Assembly (NCBI RefSeq): GCF_001902145.1 | Contig: NZ_MRST01000024.1 | Span: 549,727 to 610,450 of the forward strand | Source of the DNA: Pseudomonas fluorescens | GTDB taxonomy: Bacteria > Pseudomonadota > Gammaproteobacteria > Pseudomonadales > Pseudomonadaceae | Direction of reading: 5' to 3' | Length of the DNA stretch: 60,724 bases | Shown here: positions 52,605 through 60,635 of the stretch, in pieces | Layout of the letters: each line of letters begins with the position of its first letter | How positions within the stretch are numbered: the first letter of the stretch is position 1 | Notes under the pieces: model-generated | Seen by the model: the letters and a program-made list of their open reading frames with translations, nothing else | Database searches by the model: none | Told to the model about the DNA's origin: nothing | Translations under genes and position numbers: made by a program

Positions 52605-52706
52605 CTGTAGGAGCGAGCTTGCTCGCGAAAAACGTCAACGATAACGCGTGCTTCCTGAATAAACGCGGTGTCTGTGAGTTCTTCGCGAGCAAGCTCGCTC
52701 CTACAG
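52605..52706. repeat. REPIN (GTAGGAGCGAGC type)
   Basis: Inverted pair of CTGTAGGAGCGAGCTTGCTC arms, 102 bp, starting 6 bp after the alpha-2-macroglobulin stop and ending just before the convergent small gene. Confidence 0.93.
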
Positions 52707-52728
52707 GGGGAATCGAGTGGTTGCACCG

Positions 52729-53022
52729 TCAGTGCACGACCCAGCTGAGTAGCCACAGGCCCAGTATCAGCCAGATGATCCCCACGATAATCGAGGCCCG
52801 CATAAAGGCGCGTACCGCCGAATAGAGGAACAACAGGCCGACGATCAGGGTGATGATGCTGATGATCGAGGTGTCCATGCCCAAGGTGCGTGACAGGCCG
52901 TCGATAAAGTTGCCGCCGGCGTGGGTCAAGGCCCCGAACAAACCGCTGAGCCCGTCGACGATAAACCGGATGACGGAGCCGAGCGCCTGGCCCAACCATT
53001 CGAAAAAGCTTTCTACCTGCAT
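52729..53022 (-). CDS. Small membrane protein, function unknown
   Basis: 97 residues. An amphipathic start (MQVESFFEWLGQALGSVIRFIVDGLSGLFGAL), then two likely membrane helices (IISIITLIVGLLFLYSAV and ASIIVGIIWLILGLWLLSWV). AGGA lies 8 bases before ATG 53022. It lies on the opposite strand between the alpha-2-macroglobulin and pbpC genes. I do not recognise a named family. Confidence 0.7.
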   Translation of the reverse strand: MQVESFFEWLGQALGSVIRFIVDGLSGLFGALTHAGGNFIDGLSRTLGMDTSIISIITLIVGLLFLYSAVRAFMRASIIVGIIWLILGLWLLSWVVH

Positions 53023-53138
53023 GTGCGTGTCCTGATGAGAAGGTGGGCGTAACTGTGCCTTTGGTTGTCGATAACGCAGGCGAGTTCCCTGCAAGCATAG
53101 AGGTTTGCCCGTTTGAGTTTTAGTTTAATCACACCTGG

Positions 53139-55559
53139 ATGTACTCCGCCCAATGTGGGAGCGGGCTTGCTCGCGAAGGCGGCGTGCCTGTGACATCTCT
53201 GCCAACTGACCCACCGCTTTCGCGAGCAAGCCCGCTCCCACAGTTATTGCGCTGGGCTTTGGGTTGCGTGGTGTTGGTGGTTGCCCTGCTATGGCTGGCC
53301 GATCGTATCTGGCCCTTGCCCCTTCCCCAGGACGACTTGGCGCGGGTGGTGCTGGCCGAAGATGGCACGCCGCTGTGGCGATTTGCCGATGCCAACGGCG
53401 TATGGCGCTACCCGGTACAGACCCGCGAGGTGTCGCCGTATTATCTCGACGCGCTGCTCACCTACGAAGACCGCTGGTTCTACCACCACCCCGGCGTAAA
53501 CCCGTTGGCGCTGGTGCGTGCGACCTGGCAAAACCTGAGCGGTACACGGGTGGTATCCGGCGGTAGCACCTTGTCGATGCAGGTGGCGCGCTTGCTCGAC
53601 CCGCATTCGCGCACCCTGCACGGCAAGTTACGCCAGCTGTGGCGTACCGCGCAGTTGGAGTGGCACCTGTCCAAGGACGAAATCCTCAACCTGTACCTGA
53701 ACCGCGCACCTTTCGGCGGCACGCTGCAGGGCGTGGCGGCGGCGAGTTGGGCCTACCTGGGGAAGTCGCCGTCCCAGCTGACCCACGCCGAAGCCGCGTT
53801 GCTCGCGGTGTTGCCCCAGGCGCCGAGCCGTTTACGCCCGGACCGTCATCCGCAACGCGCCCAGCAAGCCCGCGACAAAGTGCTGCGCCGCCTCGCAGAA
53901 TTCCAGGTATGGCCGCAATCGGCGGTCGATGAAGCCCTGGAAGAACCCCTGTTGCTCGCCCCACGCCTGGAACCGAGCCTGGCGCCCTTGCTCGCACGTC
54001 GCTTGAATCGCCCCGACAGCCCGCCACTGATTCGCACCACCCTGGATGCCACCCTGCAACGCCGTCTCGAAGACCTGCTGCTGGGCTGGCGCGCACGCCT
54101 GCCGGAGCACACCTCGGCGGCCATCCTGGTAGTGGAAGAAGAAAGCATGGCGGTGCGCGCCTACCTGGGGTCGGTGGATATCAACGACACCAAGCGCTTT
54201 GGTCATGTGGACATGATCAGCGCGCTGCGTTCGCCCGGTTCCACCTTGAAACCGTTTCTCTACGGCATGGCGTTGGATGACGGCCTGATTCACTCCGAAT
54301 CGCTGTTGCAGGACGTGCCTCGACGCTATGGCGATTACCGCCCTGGCAACTTTTCCATGGGCTTTACCGGGGCGGTGCCGGCGAGCACGGCGTTGTCCAG
54401 CTCGTTGAACCTGCCGGCGGTGCAACTGCTGGAAGCCTACGGGCCCAAGCGCTTTGCCGCGCAGATGCGCATCGGTGGCATGCCGTTGGCATTGCCGGCA
54501 TTGGCCGAGCCGAACCTGGCGCTGATCCTCGGCGGTGCGGGCAGTCGCCTGGAAGACCTGGTCAGTGGCTACAGCGCCCTGGCCCGCGATGGCAAGAGCG
54601 CCAGCCTGCGGTTACAGCCGGACGATACGCTCAGGGAGCGGCCGTTGCTGTCGCCCGGTGCTGCATGGATTGTGCGGCGCATCCTCAGTGGCCAGGCGCG
54701 GCCCGACCGCGACCCGCGCGCCGAGCTGGTCCAACGCCCGGTGCTGGCGTGGAAAACCGGCACCAGTTATGGCTTTCGCGATGCCTGGGCGATTGGCGTG
54801 GGCCCGCGTTACCTGATCGGCGTATGGATCGGCCGGCCCGATGGCACGCCGGTACCGGGGCAGTTCGGCCTGGCGTCGGCAGCGCCGTTGATGTTGCAGG
54901 TGCATGACGTGCTGACCAACCGCGACAGCCAGCGCGGCATCAGTGCGCCGGTCAAACCGGTGCCTGCCAATATCGGCGTGGCCGCGATCTGTTGGCCATT
55001 GGGCCAGCCCATGAGCCGCAGCGACCCCAATTGCCGTCGCCAGCGTTTTGCCTGGACCCTGGACAACACCACGCCGCCGACCTTGCAGGCATTGGATCAA
55101 CCCTTGAGCGTGGGCTTGATGGAAAGCATCTGGGTTAACCCCAAGGGCTTGAGGGTCAATGCCCATTGCCCTGGCGCAACCCCCAAAAGCATTGCGCTGT
55201 GGCCGGCGCCGCTGGAGCCCTGGTTGCCACGGATTGAACGCCGTGAAGCGCGCATTCCTGCGCCTGACCCGGATTGCCCGCCGCCGGCGCTGACTGCGGC
55301 GTCGCCGTTGTCCATCGTGGGCGTGCGCGAGGGCGATCAATTGCGTCTGCCTGCTGCCAGTCAACAAGCCTTGCGCCTGAAAATCTCGGCGTTGGGCGGC
55401 AGTGGTCGACGTTGGTGGTTTCTCAACGGTGCGCCGTTGGGTGACAGCGCGAACCAGGACAGCATCAATGCCAGTTTTGAACGGCTGGGCCGCTATCAGC
55501 TCAGCGTATTGGATGAAGCCGGCCAAACCGCCAGGCTCGAGTTCAGCGTTGTCGACTAG
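53139..55559 (+). CDS. pbpC: Penicillin-binding protein 1C PbpC with REPIN-derived N-terminus
   Basis: Bifunctional peptidoglycan synthase: membrane anchor (LLRWALGCVVLVVALLWLADRIW), glycosyltransferase (LTYEDRWFYHHPG, SGGSTLSMQVARLL, LNLYLNRAPFGG), transpeptidase (SPGSTLKPF with SxxK, SSSLN, WKTGTSYGFRDAW) and a C-terminal BiPBP_C-type domain. The frame opens at 53139 and its first 35 codons are REPIN sequence (CGSGLARE ... SRASPLPQ). No normal start with ribosome site lies between the REPIN and the anchor; GTG 53184 or 53190, both inside the REPIN with AAGG upstream, or TTG 53247 are alternatives. Partner of the alpha-2-macroglobulin. Confidence 0.9.
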   Translation: MYSAQCGSGLAREGGVPVTSLPTDPPLSRASPLPQLLRWALGCVVLVVALLWLADRIWPLPLPQDDLARVVLAEDGTPLWRFADANGVWRYPVQTREVSPYYLDALLTYEDRWFYHHPGVNPLALVRATWQNLSGTRVVSGGSTLSMQVARLLDPHSRTLHGKLRQLWRTAQLEWHLSKDEILNLYLNRAPFGGTLQGVAAASWAYLGKSPSQLTHAEAALLAVLPQAPSRLRPDRHPQRAQQARDKVLRRLAEFQVWPQSAVDEALEEPLLLAPRLEPSLAPLLARRLNRPDSPPLIRTTLDATLQRRLEDLLLGWRARLPEHTSAAILVVEEESMAVRAYLGSVDINDTKRFGHVDMISALRSPGSTLKPFLYGMALDDGLIHSESLLQDVPRRYGDYRPGNFSMGFTGAVPASTALSSSLNLPAVQLLEAYGPKRFAAQMRIGGMPLALPALAEPNLALILGGAGSRLEDLVSGYSALARDGKSASLRLQPDDTLRERPLLSPGAAWIVRRILSGQARPDRDPRAELVQRPVLAWKTGTSYGFRDAWAIGVGPRYLIGVWIGRPDGTPVPGQFGLASAAPLMLQVHDVLTNRDSQRGISAPVKPVPANIGVAAICWPLGQPMSRSDPNCRRQRFAWTLDNTTPPTLQALDQPLSVGLMESIWVNPKGLRVNAHCPGATPKSIALWPAPLEPWLPRIERREARIPAPDPDCPPPALTAASPLSIVGVREGDQLRLPAASQQALRLKISALGGSGRRWWFLNGAPLGDSANQDSINASFERLGRYQLSVLDEAGQTARLEFSVVD
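53154..53242. repeat. REPIN (GGGAGCGGGC type) overlapping the pbpC start
   Basis: Inverted pair of TGTGGGAGCGGGCTTGCTCG arms, 89 bp. It is in frame with pbpC and lies immediately before the codons of the membrane anchor. Confidence 0.93.
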
Positions 55560-55566
55560 CCCCTCA

Positions 55567-55668
55567 CTGTAGGAGCGAGCTTGCTCGCGAAAAACGTTAA
55601 CGATAACGCGTGCAGCCAGAAAGCACGCGGTGTCTTGGGGTTCTTCGCGAGAAAGCTCGCTCCTACAG
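55567..55668. repeat. REPIN (GTAGGAGCGAGC type)
   Basis: Inverted pair of CTGTAGGAGCGAGCTTGCTC arms with one change in the right arm (GAGAAAGCTCGC), 102 bp. It begins 7 bp after the pbpC stop. Confidence 0.92.
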
Positions 55669-55723
55669 ACGCTTGCGTTCATCCCCCATCCCCCTGAAGC
55701 TATACCCATTCAGGAGCCCGCGC

Positions 55724-56032
55724 ATGAACCTCGAACACCTCACCGAACGCCTGCACCGCATCCGCGATACCAATGACTGGAAGCAGTTCCACAGCCCGAA
55801 AAACCTGGCCATGGCTGCCAGCGTGGAAATGGCCGAGCTGGTGGAAATCTTCCAATGGCTCACCGAAGACCAATCCCGCCAACTGCCCGCCGATAAACTC
55901 GCCCATGCGGGCCAGGAGGTGGGTGACATCGTCTTGTACCTGCTGTTGCTGTGCAGTGAACTGGGCCTGGATATGAACGACGTGGTGCGCGCCAAGCTGG
56001 CCGATAGCGAACGGCGGTTTGCCCATGAGTGA
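55724..56032 (+). CDS. MazG-like nucleotide pyrophosphohydrolase
   Basis: 102 residues, all-alpha. LHRIRDTNDWKQFHSPKNLAMAASVEMAELVEIFQWLTEDQS and HAGQEVGDIVLYLLLLCSELGLD contain the EMAELxE and EVGDxxxY metal-binding pattern of the dCTPase/MazG-like group, which hydrolyses (modified) nucleoside triphosphates. AGGAG lies 8 bases before the ATG. The stop overlaps the cmoM start by 8 bp, suggesting coupled translation. Confidence 0.9.
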   Translation: MNLEHLTERLHRIRDTNDWKQFHSPKNLAMAASVEMAELVEIFQWLTEDQSRQLPADKLAHAGQEVGDIVLYLLLLCSELGLDMNDVVRAKLADSERRFAHE

Positions 56033-56774
56033 TCGTCATTTCGACCAGTTGGCCACGCGCTTTGCCGAAAAGATCTACGGCGGCGCCAAGGGCGCGATTC
56101 GCCTGGCGGTGCTCCAGGCCGACCTGGTAGAAGCCTTGCCGCAACGCCCATTGCGCGTGCTGGATATCGGTGCAGGCCTGGGGCATATGTCGCTGTGGCT
56201 GGCCGAGCAGGGCCACGAGGTAACCCTGGCCGAACCCGCTGCGCCGATGCTTGAAGGGGCGCGTCAGCGCTTTGCTGACGCCGGCCAGACCGCGACCTTT
56301 ATTCATGCACCGTGGCAGGACTTGCTCGGCCAACTCACCGAGCCTTACGATCTGGTGCTCTGCCATGCCGTGCTGGAGTGGTTGGCCGAGCCCCACGCCA
56401 TCCTGCCGGTGCTGCACCAACTGACACTGCCGGGTGGCTGGTTGTCCCTGGCGTTCTACAACCGGGATGCGTTGATCTACCGCAACCTGCTCAAAGGCCA
56501 CTTCCGCAAGATGCGCAAGAATGACATGGCCGGTGAAAAGCAGAGCCTGACGCCGCAGCAACCCCTGGACCCACGGGAGTTGGCGGCGCAACTCGAGGGG
56601 TTGTGGCAGGTCGAAAGCCAAAGTGGTGTGCGGGTGTTCCACGACTATATGCCGGTGGAATTCCAGGCTCGCGCCAATCTGCAGGACTTGTTGGAGATGG
56701 AGCTCGCTCACCGTCGTCACCCAAGCTTTGCCGGGCTTGGGCGATATTTACACTGGATCTGCCGCCCGGTTTAA
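56025..56774 (+). CDS. cmoM: tRNA 5-carboxymethoxyuridine methyltransferase CmoM-like
   Basis: 249-residue class I SAM methyltransferase. FDQLATRFAEKIYGGAKGAIRLAVLQADL at the N-terminus, RVLDIGAGLGHMSLWLAEQGHEVTLAEPA (SAM loop), and YDLVLCHAVLEWLAEP match CmoM (formerly SmtA), which methylates cmo5U34 in tRNA. The C-terminal RANLQDLLEMELAHRRHPSFAGLGRYLHWI is typical. Start MSDRHFDQL chosen within the overlap with the MazG-like gene. Confidence 0.9.
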   Translation: MSDRHFDQLATRFAEKIYGGAKGAIRLAVLQADLVEALPQRPLRVLDIGAGLGHMSLWLAEQGHEVTLAEPAAPMLEGARQRFADAGQTATFIHAPWQDLLGQLTEPYDLVLCHAVLEWLAEPHAILPVLHQLTLPGGWLSLAFYNRDALIYRNLLKGHFRKMRKNDMAGEKQSLTPQQPLDPRELAAQLEGLWQVESQSGVRVFHDYMPVEFQARANLQDLLEMELAHRRHPSFAGLGRYLHWICRPV

Positions 56775-56797
56775 GCGGCCCAGCGTGGGAGGTCGAC

Positions 56798-57400
56798 ATG
56801 CGTCGTCTCGGTTTAATCCTGTTGTCTTTAGGTCTTGGGGCGTGCTCGAGCCCCAACCCTTACGTGGCCAGTTCGGCACCGATGCCGCCGGCGCCCGCCC
56901 AGGCGGGCACTACCTTTGATGCCAGCGCCTACCCCGCGCCGGTGCGCGACTATGGCGCCTACCGCAGCTGGGGTTGGCTCAACGGTCAGTTGCCGGCGGG
57001 CACGGCCTGGGCCGATTCGGCGCAGATTGCCGAGGCGGTCAGCGGCGCCCTCGATCAGCGCGGCTTGCGCCCCTTGCATGACAAGCGTGCGCCCGACCTG
57101 CTGGTGAGCGCCGATGTACGCCTGGAAAAACGCCTGCGCCAGGTCCAGGACGATTATGGTTACGGCTACGGCGGCTATAACCGCTATGGCAACGGTTACG
57201 GCATGTACAACAGCGTGCCCGTGGTGCGCACCTATGAAGTGACAGTGGCCGTGGCGCGTATCAGCCTGTTCGATGCGCGCACCCGCCAGCCGGTGTGGAG
57301 CACCAGCGCTGAAACCACCAGCCAGGGCAGCCTGAGCGAACGCGCTGATAGTTTGCGCAAGGCGATGCAGAAGGCAATGGCTGCCTATCCGCCCAGCTAG
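56798..57400 (+). CDS. DUF4136 lipoprotein
   Basis: 200 residues. Lipobox LGLGAC (Cys near 16). FDASAYPAPVRDYGAYRSWGWLNG and IAEAVSGALDQRGLRPLHDKRAPDLLVSADVRLEKRLRQ are DUF4136 features; a Gly/Tyr-rich stretch (YGYGYGGYNRYGNGYGMYN) precedes VARISLFDARTRQPVWS. Function unknown; outer-membrane lipoprotein predicted. GGGAGG 5 bases upstream of the ATG. Tandem with a second DUF4136 gene. Confidence 0.9.
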   Translation: MRRLGLILLSLGLGACSSPNPYVASSAPMPPAPAQAGTTFDASAYPAPVRDYGAYRSWGWLNGQLPAGTAWADSAQIAEAVSGALDQRGLRPLHDKRAPDLLVSADVRLEKRLRQVQDDYGYGYGGYNRYGNGYGMYNSVPVVRTYEVTVAVARISLFDARTRQPVWSTSAETTSQGSLSERADSLRKAMQKAMAAYPPS

Positions 57401-57444
57401 CAGCTATTCTCATTACAGGCCCACGTTGTTTTTTGGAGAACACC

Positions 57445-58002
57445 ATGCTTCGTCGCATCGCTGCACTTGCTGTTGTCATGTTGCTGGGCGGTTGCCAGAG
57501 CAACCAGGTCAACCACGATTTCGACGCCAGCCGAGACTTCGGCGCCTACCGCAATTGGGCCTGGAAAGACCCAGCGTTGCAGTACCGTCCCGATGACCCG
57601 CGAATCAAGAGCGACCTCACCGAGCAACGCATTCGCCAGGCCGTGGGCGAACAGCTGGACCAACGCGGTTTGCGTCCCGCGGCGGCGGGCACCAAGGCTG
57701 ACCTGAATGTGCAGGCCTATCTGATCGTCGAAGACCGCCAGCAGCAAGTCACCACCAACTATGGCGGTGCCTGGGGCGGCCCGTGGAATGGTTACTGGGG
57801 CGCGCCGATGTACAACGAAACGCGCAACATCACCTACAAGGTCGCGACCCTCCAGATCGACCTGCTCGACGGCAAGGACGGCAAGTTGGTGTGGCGCGGC
57901 AGTGACGAACAAATGATGGCCAGCACGCCCAACCCCGAGGATCGCAACAAAGCCATCCGCAGCACCGTGACCAAGATCCTTTCCAACTACCCGCCGCGCT
58001 GA
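57445..58002 (+). CDS. DUF4136 lipoprotein, second copy
   Basis: 185 residues. Lipobox MLLGGC (Cys near 17). HDFDASRDFGAYRNWAWKD, IRQAVGEQLDQRGLRPAAAGTKADLNVQAYLIVEDRQQQ, a Trp/Gly-rich insert (YGGAWGGPWNGYWGAP) and LQIDLLDGKDGKLVWRGS parallel the preceding gene, so the pair arose by an old duplication. GGAGAA 5 bases before the ATG. Function unknown. Confidence 0.9.
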   Translation: MLRRIAALAVVMLLGGCQSNQVNHDFDASRDFGAYRNWAWKDPALQYRPDDPRIKSDLTEQRIRQAVGEQLDQRGLRPAAAGTKADLNVQAYLIVEDRQQQVTTNYGGAWGGPWNGYWGAPMYNETRNITYKVATLQIDLLDGKDGKLVWRGSDEQMMASTPNPEDRNKAIRSTVTKILSNYPPR

Positions 58003-58009
58003 TTATCTT

Positions 58010-58111
58010 CTGTAGGAGCGAGCTTGCTCGCGAAAAACGTCAACGATAACGCGTGCTTCCTGAATCAACGCGGCGCCTGTGAGTTTTTCGCGAGCAAGCT
58101 CGCTCCTACAG
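58010..58111. repeat. REPIN (GTAGGAGCGAGC type)
   Basis: Inverted pair of CTGTAGGAGCGAGCTTGCTC arms, 102 bp, starting 8 bp after the second DUF4136 stop. Confidence 0.93.
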
Positions 58112-58215
58112 TATCAGGGCATCTCCGCCAGTCACCAATGTGGCGAGTTGCCAGCAACCTGCCGAAGCCTTGTCTACACTCCAGTGCAACGGAGAGTTAG
58201 CGCAGGAGTGCTTCG

Positions 58216-60159
58216 ATGTCTCCCCGATTCGGTTCCAGGCAGCGTGGTGCAATAGGCTTGATGGCGGCAGGCACCTTGGCCTTGGCCTTGGTGTTCATGT
58301 TGCTGGCGGTCGACAGCGGACGCTTGTACCTGGAAAAGCGCAAGCTGCAGTCCGTGGCCGACACCTCGGCGTTGGAAGCGGCCGGTCTCGGTGGCCAGTG
58401 CGGTACCAACACCACCGCCAACGCCTATGCCACGCAAAATGCGGCGCGCAACGGTTTTGTGGTCGGCAATGGCCGCACCCTGGCGGTGACGTGCGGCACC
58501 CTGGCGACCAATGCCCTGAACACCCGTGTGTTTAGCGCCGATGCCACCCAGAATGACGCGATCCGCGTGGTGGCCTCGCATACCGTCACGACCAGCATCG
58601 CCAACGGCCTGTGGAACCTGTTCAACGGCGCACCGATCACCCCGCAAATCAACCTGAGCGCCACCGCCGTCGCCGCGACACCGCCGCCCGTGGCGCAGCT
58701 GTCGATCCGCAGCAGCCTGGCCAGCGTCGATTCAGGCAAATCCCCACTGCTCAACCTGGTCATCGGCAACTTGCTCGGCGGCAACCTTTCGCTCACGGCG
58801 GCGGGTTGGAACGGCTTGCTGCAAACCAACGTCAACCTGCTCAGTTACCTGGACCAACTGGCGATCAACCTGAACGTGAAGGCCGGTGACTACGATGCCT
58901 TGCTCAGTACCGCGGTCTCGGCGACTCAGTTGATCGACGCTGCGGTGAAGGTCTTGCAGAAGAACGGTGCGGCGGTTACGGCGGTCATCAATGACGTGAT
59001 TTCGATTGAAGCCATTGCGCCCAATACCAAGCTGTTGACCGTGGGAGACCTGATCGACATCGCCACCGGCACGCCGACGGCGGCACTGAACAGCAATGTG
59101 CAATTGTTTCAGCTGCTGGAAGCGGTGGCGCAGTTGTCCAGCAGCAAGAATGCGGTGAGCGCGGCTGCCCAACTGAATATTCCGTTGGTAGGCAATGTTT
59201 CGATCCAGACCAAAGTGATTGAGCCGCCGCAGTTGTCGGCGATTGGCAATCCCTTGCTGGCCAAAAAGGGTCTACTGAATACCCCGCCAACCGATCAGAT
59301 TTTTGTACGCACTGCGCAAGTGCGTACGTTGGTGACCGTACAGGCGCCGATCATCAAGGCCGTGTCTGGCGTGGCCTCCATATTGACGGGGCTGGGCACG
59401 CCGGTGTCCCAGGTGGTCCAGGGGTTGTTGAACCTCAACCTGCCGGCGGTGGTTGGAGGTGTGCTGTGCCTGCTGGCCTGTAATGTGGCTGATGTAGATG
59501 TCACAACATCGCTGGCCATTTACATCGAAGCCGGCAGCGCGCAGAGCCATGTCTCGGATTTTAATTGCGACTCGCCAGCCTCCAAGTCCTTGACCGTGCA
59601 GACCACCACCTCCCTTGCGACCCTGGCGGTGGGTACGGTCGATCCGGTTGCCGCTTTTTCTTCATCCGCAGCGGTTAATGTGCAACCGGTCAGACTGATT
59701 GATTTTGGCCAGCGTTACTGCGTCGTCCTGACGCTGCTGTGCAACCCCAACCGTACACCGAATGTGGGTGGCGGTTTGCTGTTGAAAGCCAACTCCACGA
59801 TTGCGGAGCAAACCAGCACGATGGTGTTTGCGCCGGTGGCCGAGATGAATGCGCCACCCACCTACAAGTTTGCGCCGGGCACCGCCAATATCGTCGGCAG
59901 CCTGGCGGCGACCTTAAATGGCTTGCAAGTGACTTACGCACCGCCCAGCGGCAGTGTCTCCAACGGCGCATTGGCCGGGGTCGCCGGGCTGCTGGCGACT
60001 ATCACCACGGCGGTGGTGGGGCTGATCCAGAACGTGCTGTCACCGATTCTCGACCCTATCGTTAATACCTTGCTCAGCGCCTTGGGCATCAACCTGGGCA
60101 ACGCTGAAGTCGGTGCCAACCTCTCTTGCCATATGGGCCGGGCTTATCTGGTTATTTAG
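58216..60159 (+). CDS. TadG-like secreted protein with TadE/G N-terminus
   Basis: 647 residues. The N-terminus RQRGAIGLMAAGTLALALVFMLLAVDSGRLYLEKRKLQSVADTSALEAAG is the Tad/TadG pilus-assembly signature: one membrane helix followed by DSGRLYLEKRKLQ..AD. The rest is a Ser/Thr/Asn/Ala/Leu-rich extracytoplasmic region with scattered cysteines (LCLLACN, FNCDS, RYCVVLTLLCN, NLSCHMG). No other tad gene is in the window; the partial gene beyond could be related. AGGAG lies 8 bases before the ATG. Confidence 0.8.
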   Translation: MSPRFGSRQRGAIGLMAAGTLALALVFMLLAVDSGRLYLEKRKLQSVADTSALEAAGLGGQCGTNTTANAYATQNAARNGFVVGNGRTLAVTCGTLATNALNTRVFSADATQNDAIRVVASHTVTTSIANGLWNLFNGAPITPQINLSATAVAATPPPVAQLSIRSSLASVDSGKSPLLNLVIGNLLGGNLSLTAAGWNGLLQTNVNLLSYLDQLAINLNVKAGDYDALLSTAVSATQLIDAAVKVLQKNGAAVTAVINDVISIEAIAPNTKLLTVGDLIDIATGTPTAALNSNVQLFQLLEAVAQLSSSKNAVSAAAQLNIPLVGNVSIQTKVIEPPQLSAIGNPLLAKKGLLNTPPTDQIFVRTAQVRTLVTVQAPIIKAVSGVASILTGLGTPVSQVVQGLLNLNLPAVVGGVLCLLACNVADVDVTTSLAIYIEAGSAQSHVSDFNCDSPASKSLTVQTTTSLATLAVGTVDPVAAFSSSAAVNVQPVRLIDFGQRYCVVLTLLCNPNRTPNVGGGLLLKANSTIAEQTSTMVFAPVAEMNAPPTYKFAPGTANIVGSLAATLNGLQVTYAPPSGSVSNGALAGVAGLLATITTAVVGLIQNVLSPILDPIVNTLLSALGINLGNAEVGANLSCHMGRAYLVI

Positions 60160-60173
60160 CCTGTTGGTCTATC

Positions 60174-60303
60174 TGACGCACCGCGTTCCAAATGTGGGGG
60201 TTTGCCTGGTATGGCGGCCTGACAGCCGACGCCGATCTGCCTGATACCTCGCGTTCCAAATGTGGGAGCTGGCTTGCCTGCGATAGCAGCCTGGCAGCCG
60301 ACA
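60174..60303. repeat. Imperfect tandem repeat of about 65 bp with REP half-sites
   Basis: Two units each containing GCGTTCCAAATGTGGG, a TTTGCCTG/CTTGCCTG segment and GCAGCC-GGCAGCCGAC. The second unit holds a complete TGTGGGAGCTGGCTTGCCTG REP half; the first is degenerate. It lies between the TadG-like gene and the second 273-bp repeat. Confidence 0.6.
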
Positions 60304-60315
60304 CAGGTATACCGA

Positions 60316-60588
60316 GTACATATCCATTCCTGCGGTAACGGCCACTTATGGTTCCGCTTTTACAGCGGCTCACTTTTGAAAAGCCCAAAAGTAAGCAAAA
60401 GGCTCTTGCCCCACCACTCGGCACCTCGCTTAGGCTCGGTGTGCCCGCAATCCGCCAGTGATTTGGGGGGCCGCCGCCACGCGCCATCCATGGCGCGGGG
60501 CGGCTAAACCGGCATCCCTGCCGGTTTACCCCCCAAATCCCTGTCGAATTCCGGCCAGCGTGGTTTGACGGGGCGCTTAAGATCAAGA
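60316..60588 (-). repeat. 273-bp dispersed repeat, copy 2 (inverted)
   Basis: Inverted relative to copy 1 at 47062-47334, with scattered substitutions. The clover-leaf core lies at 60460-60539 and keeps its stems. The two copies bracket about 13 kb. Confidence 0.85.
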
Positions 60589-60635
60589 TCACAAGCACGG
60601 CGTTTTTCAAGTTAGTTGTCGCGTCCACCGTCGTG

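Noticed and set aside
137..60285. Repeated palindromes as a possible CRISPR array
   Set aside because: Copies are dispersed singly over 60 kb, are inverted pairs rather than regularly spaced direct repeats, and no cas genes are present.
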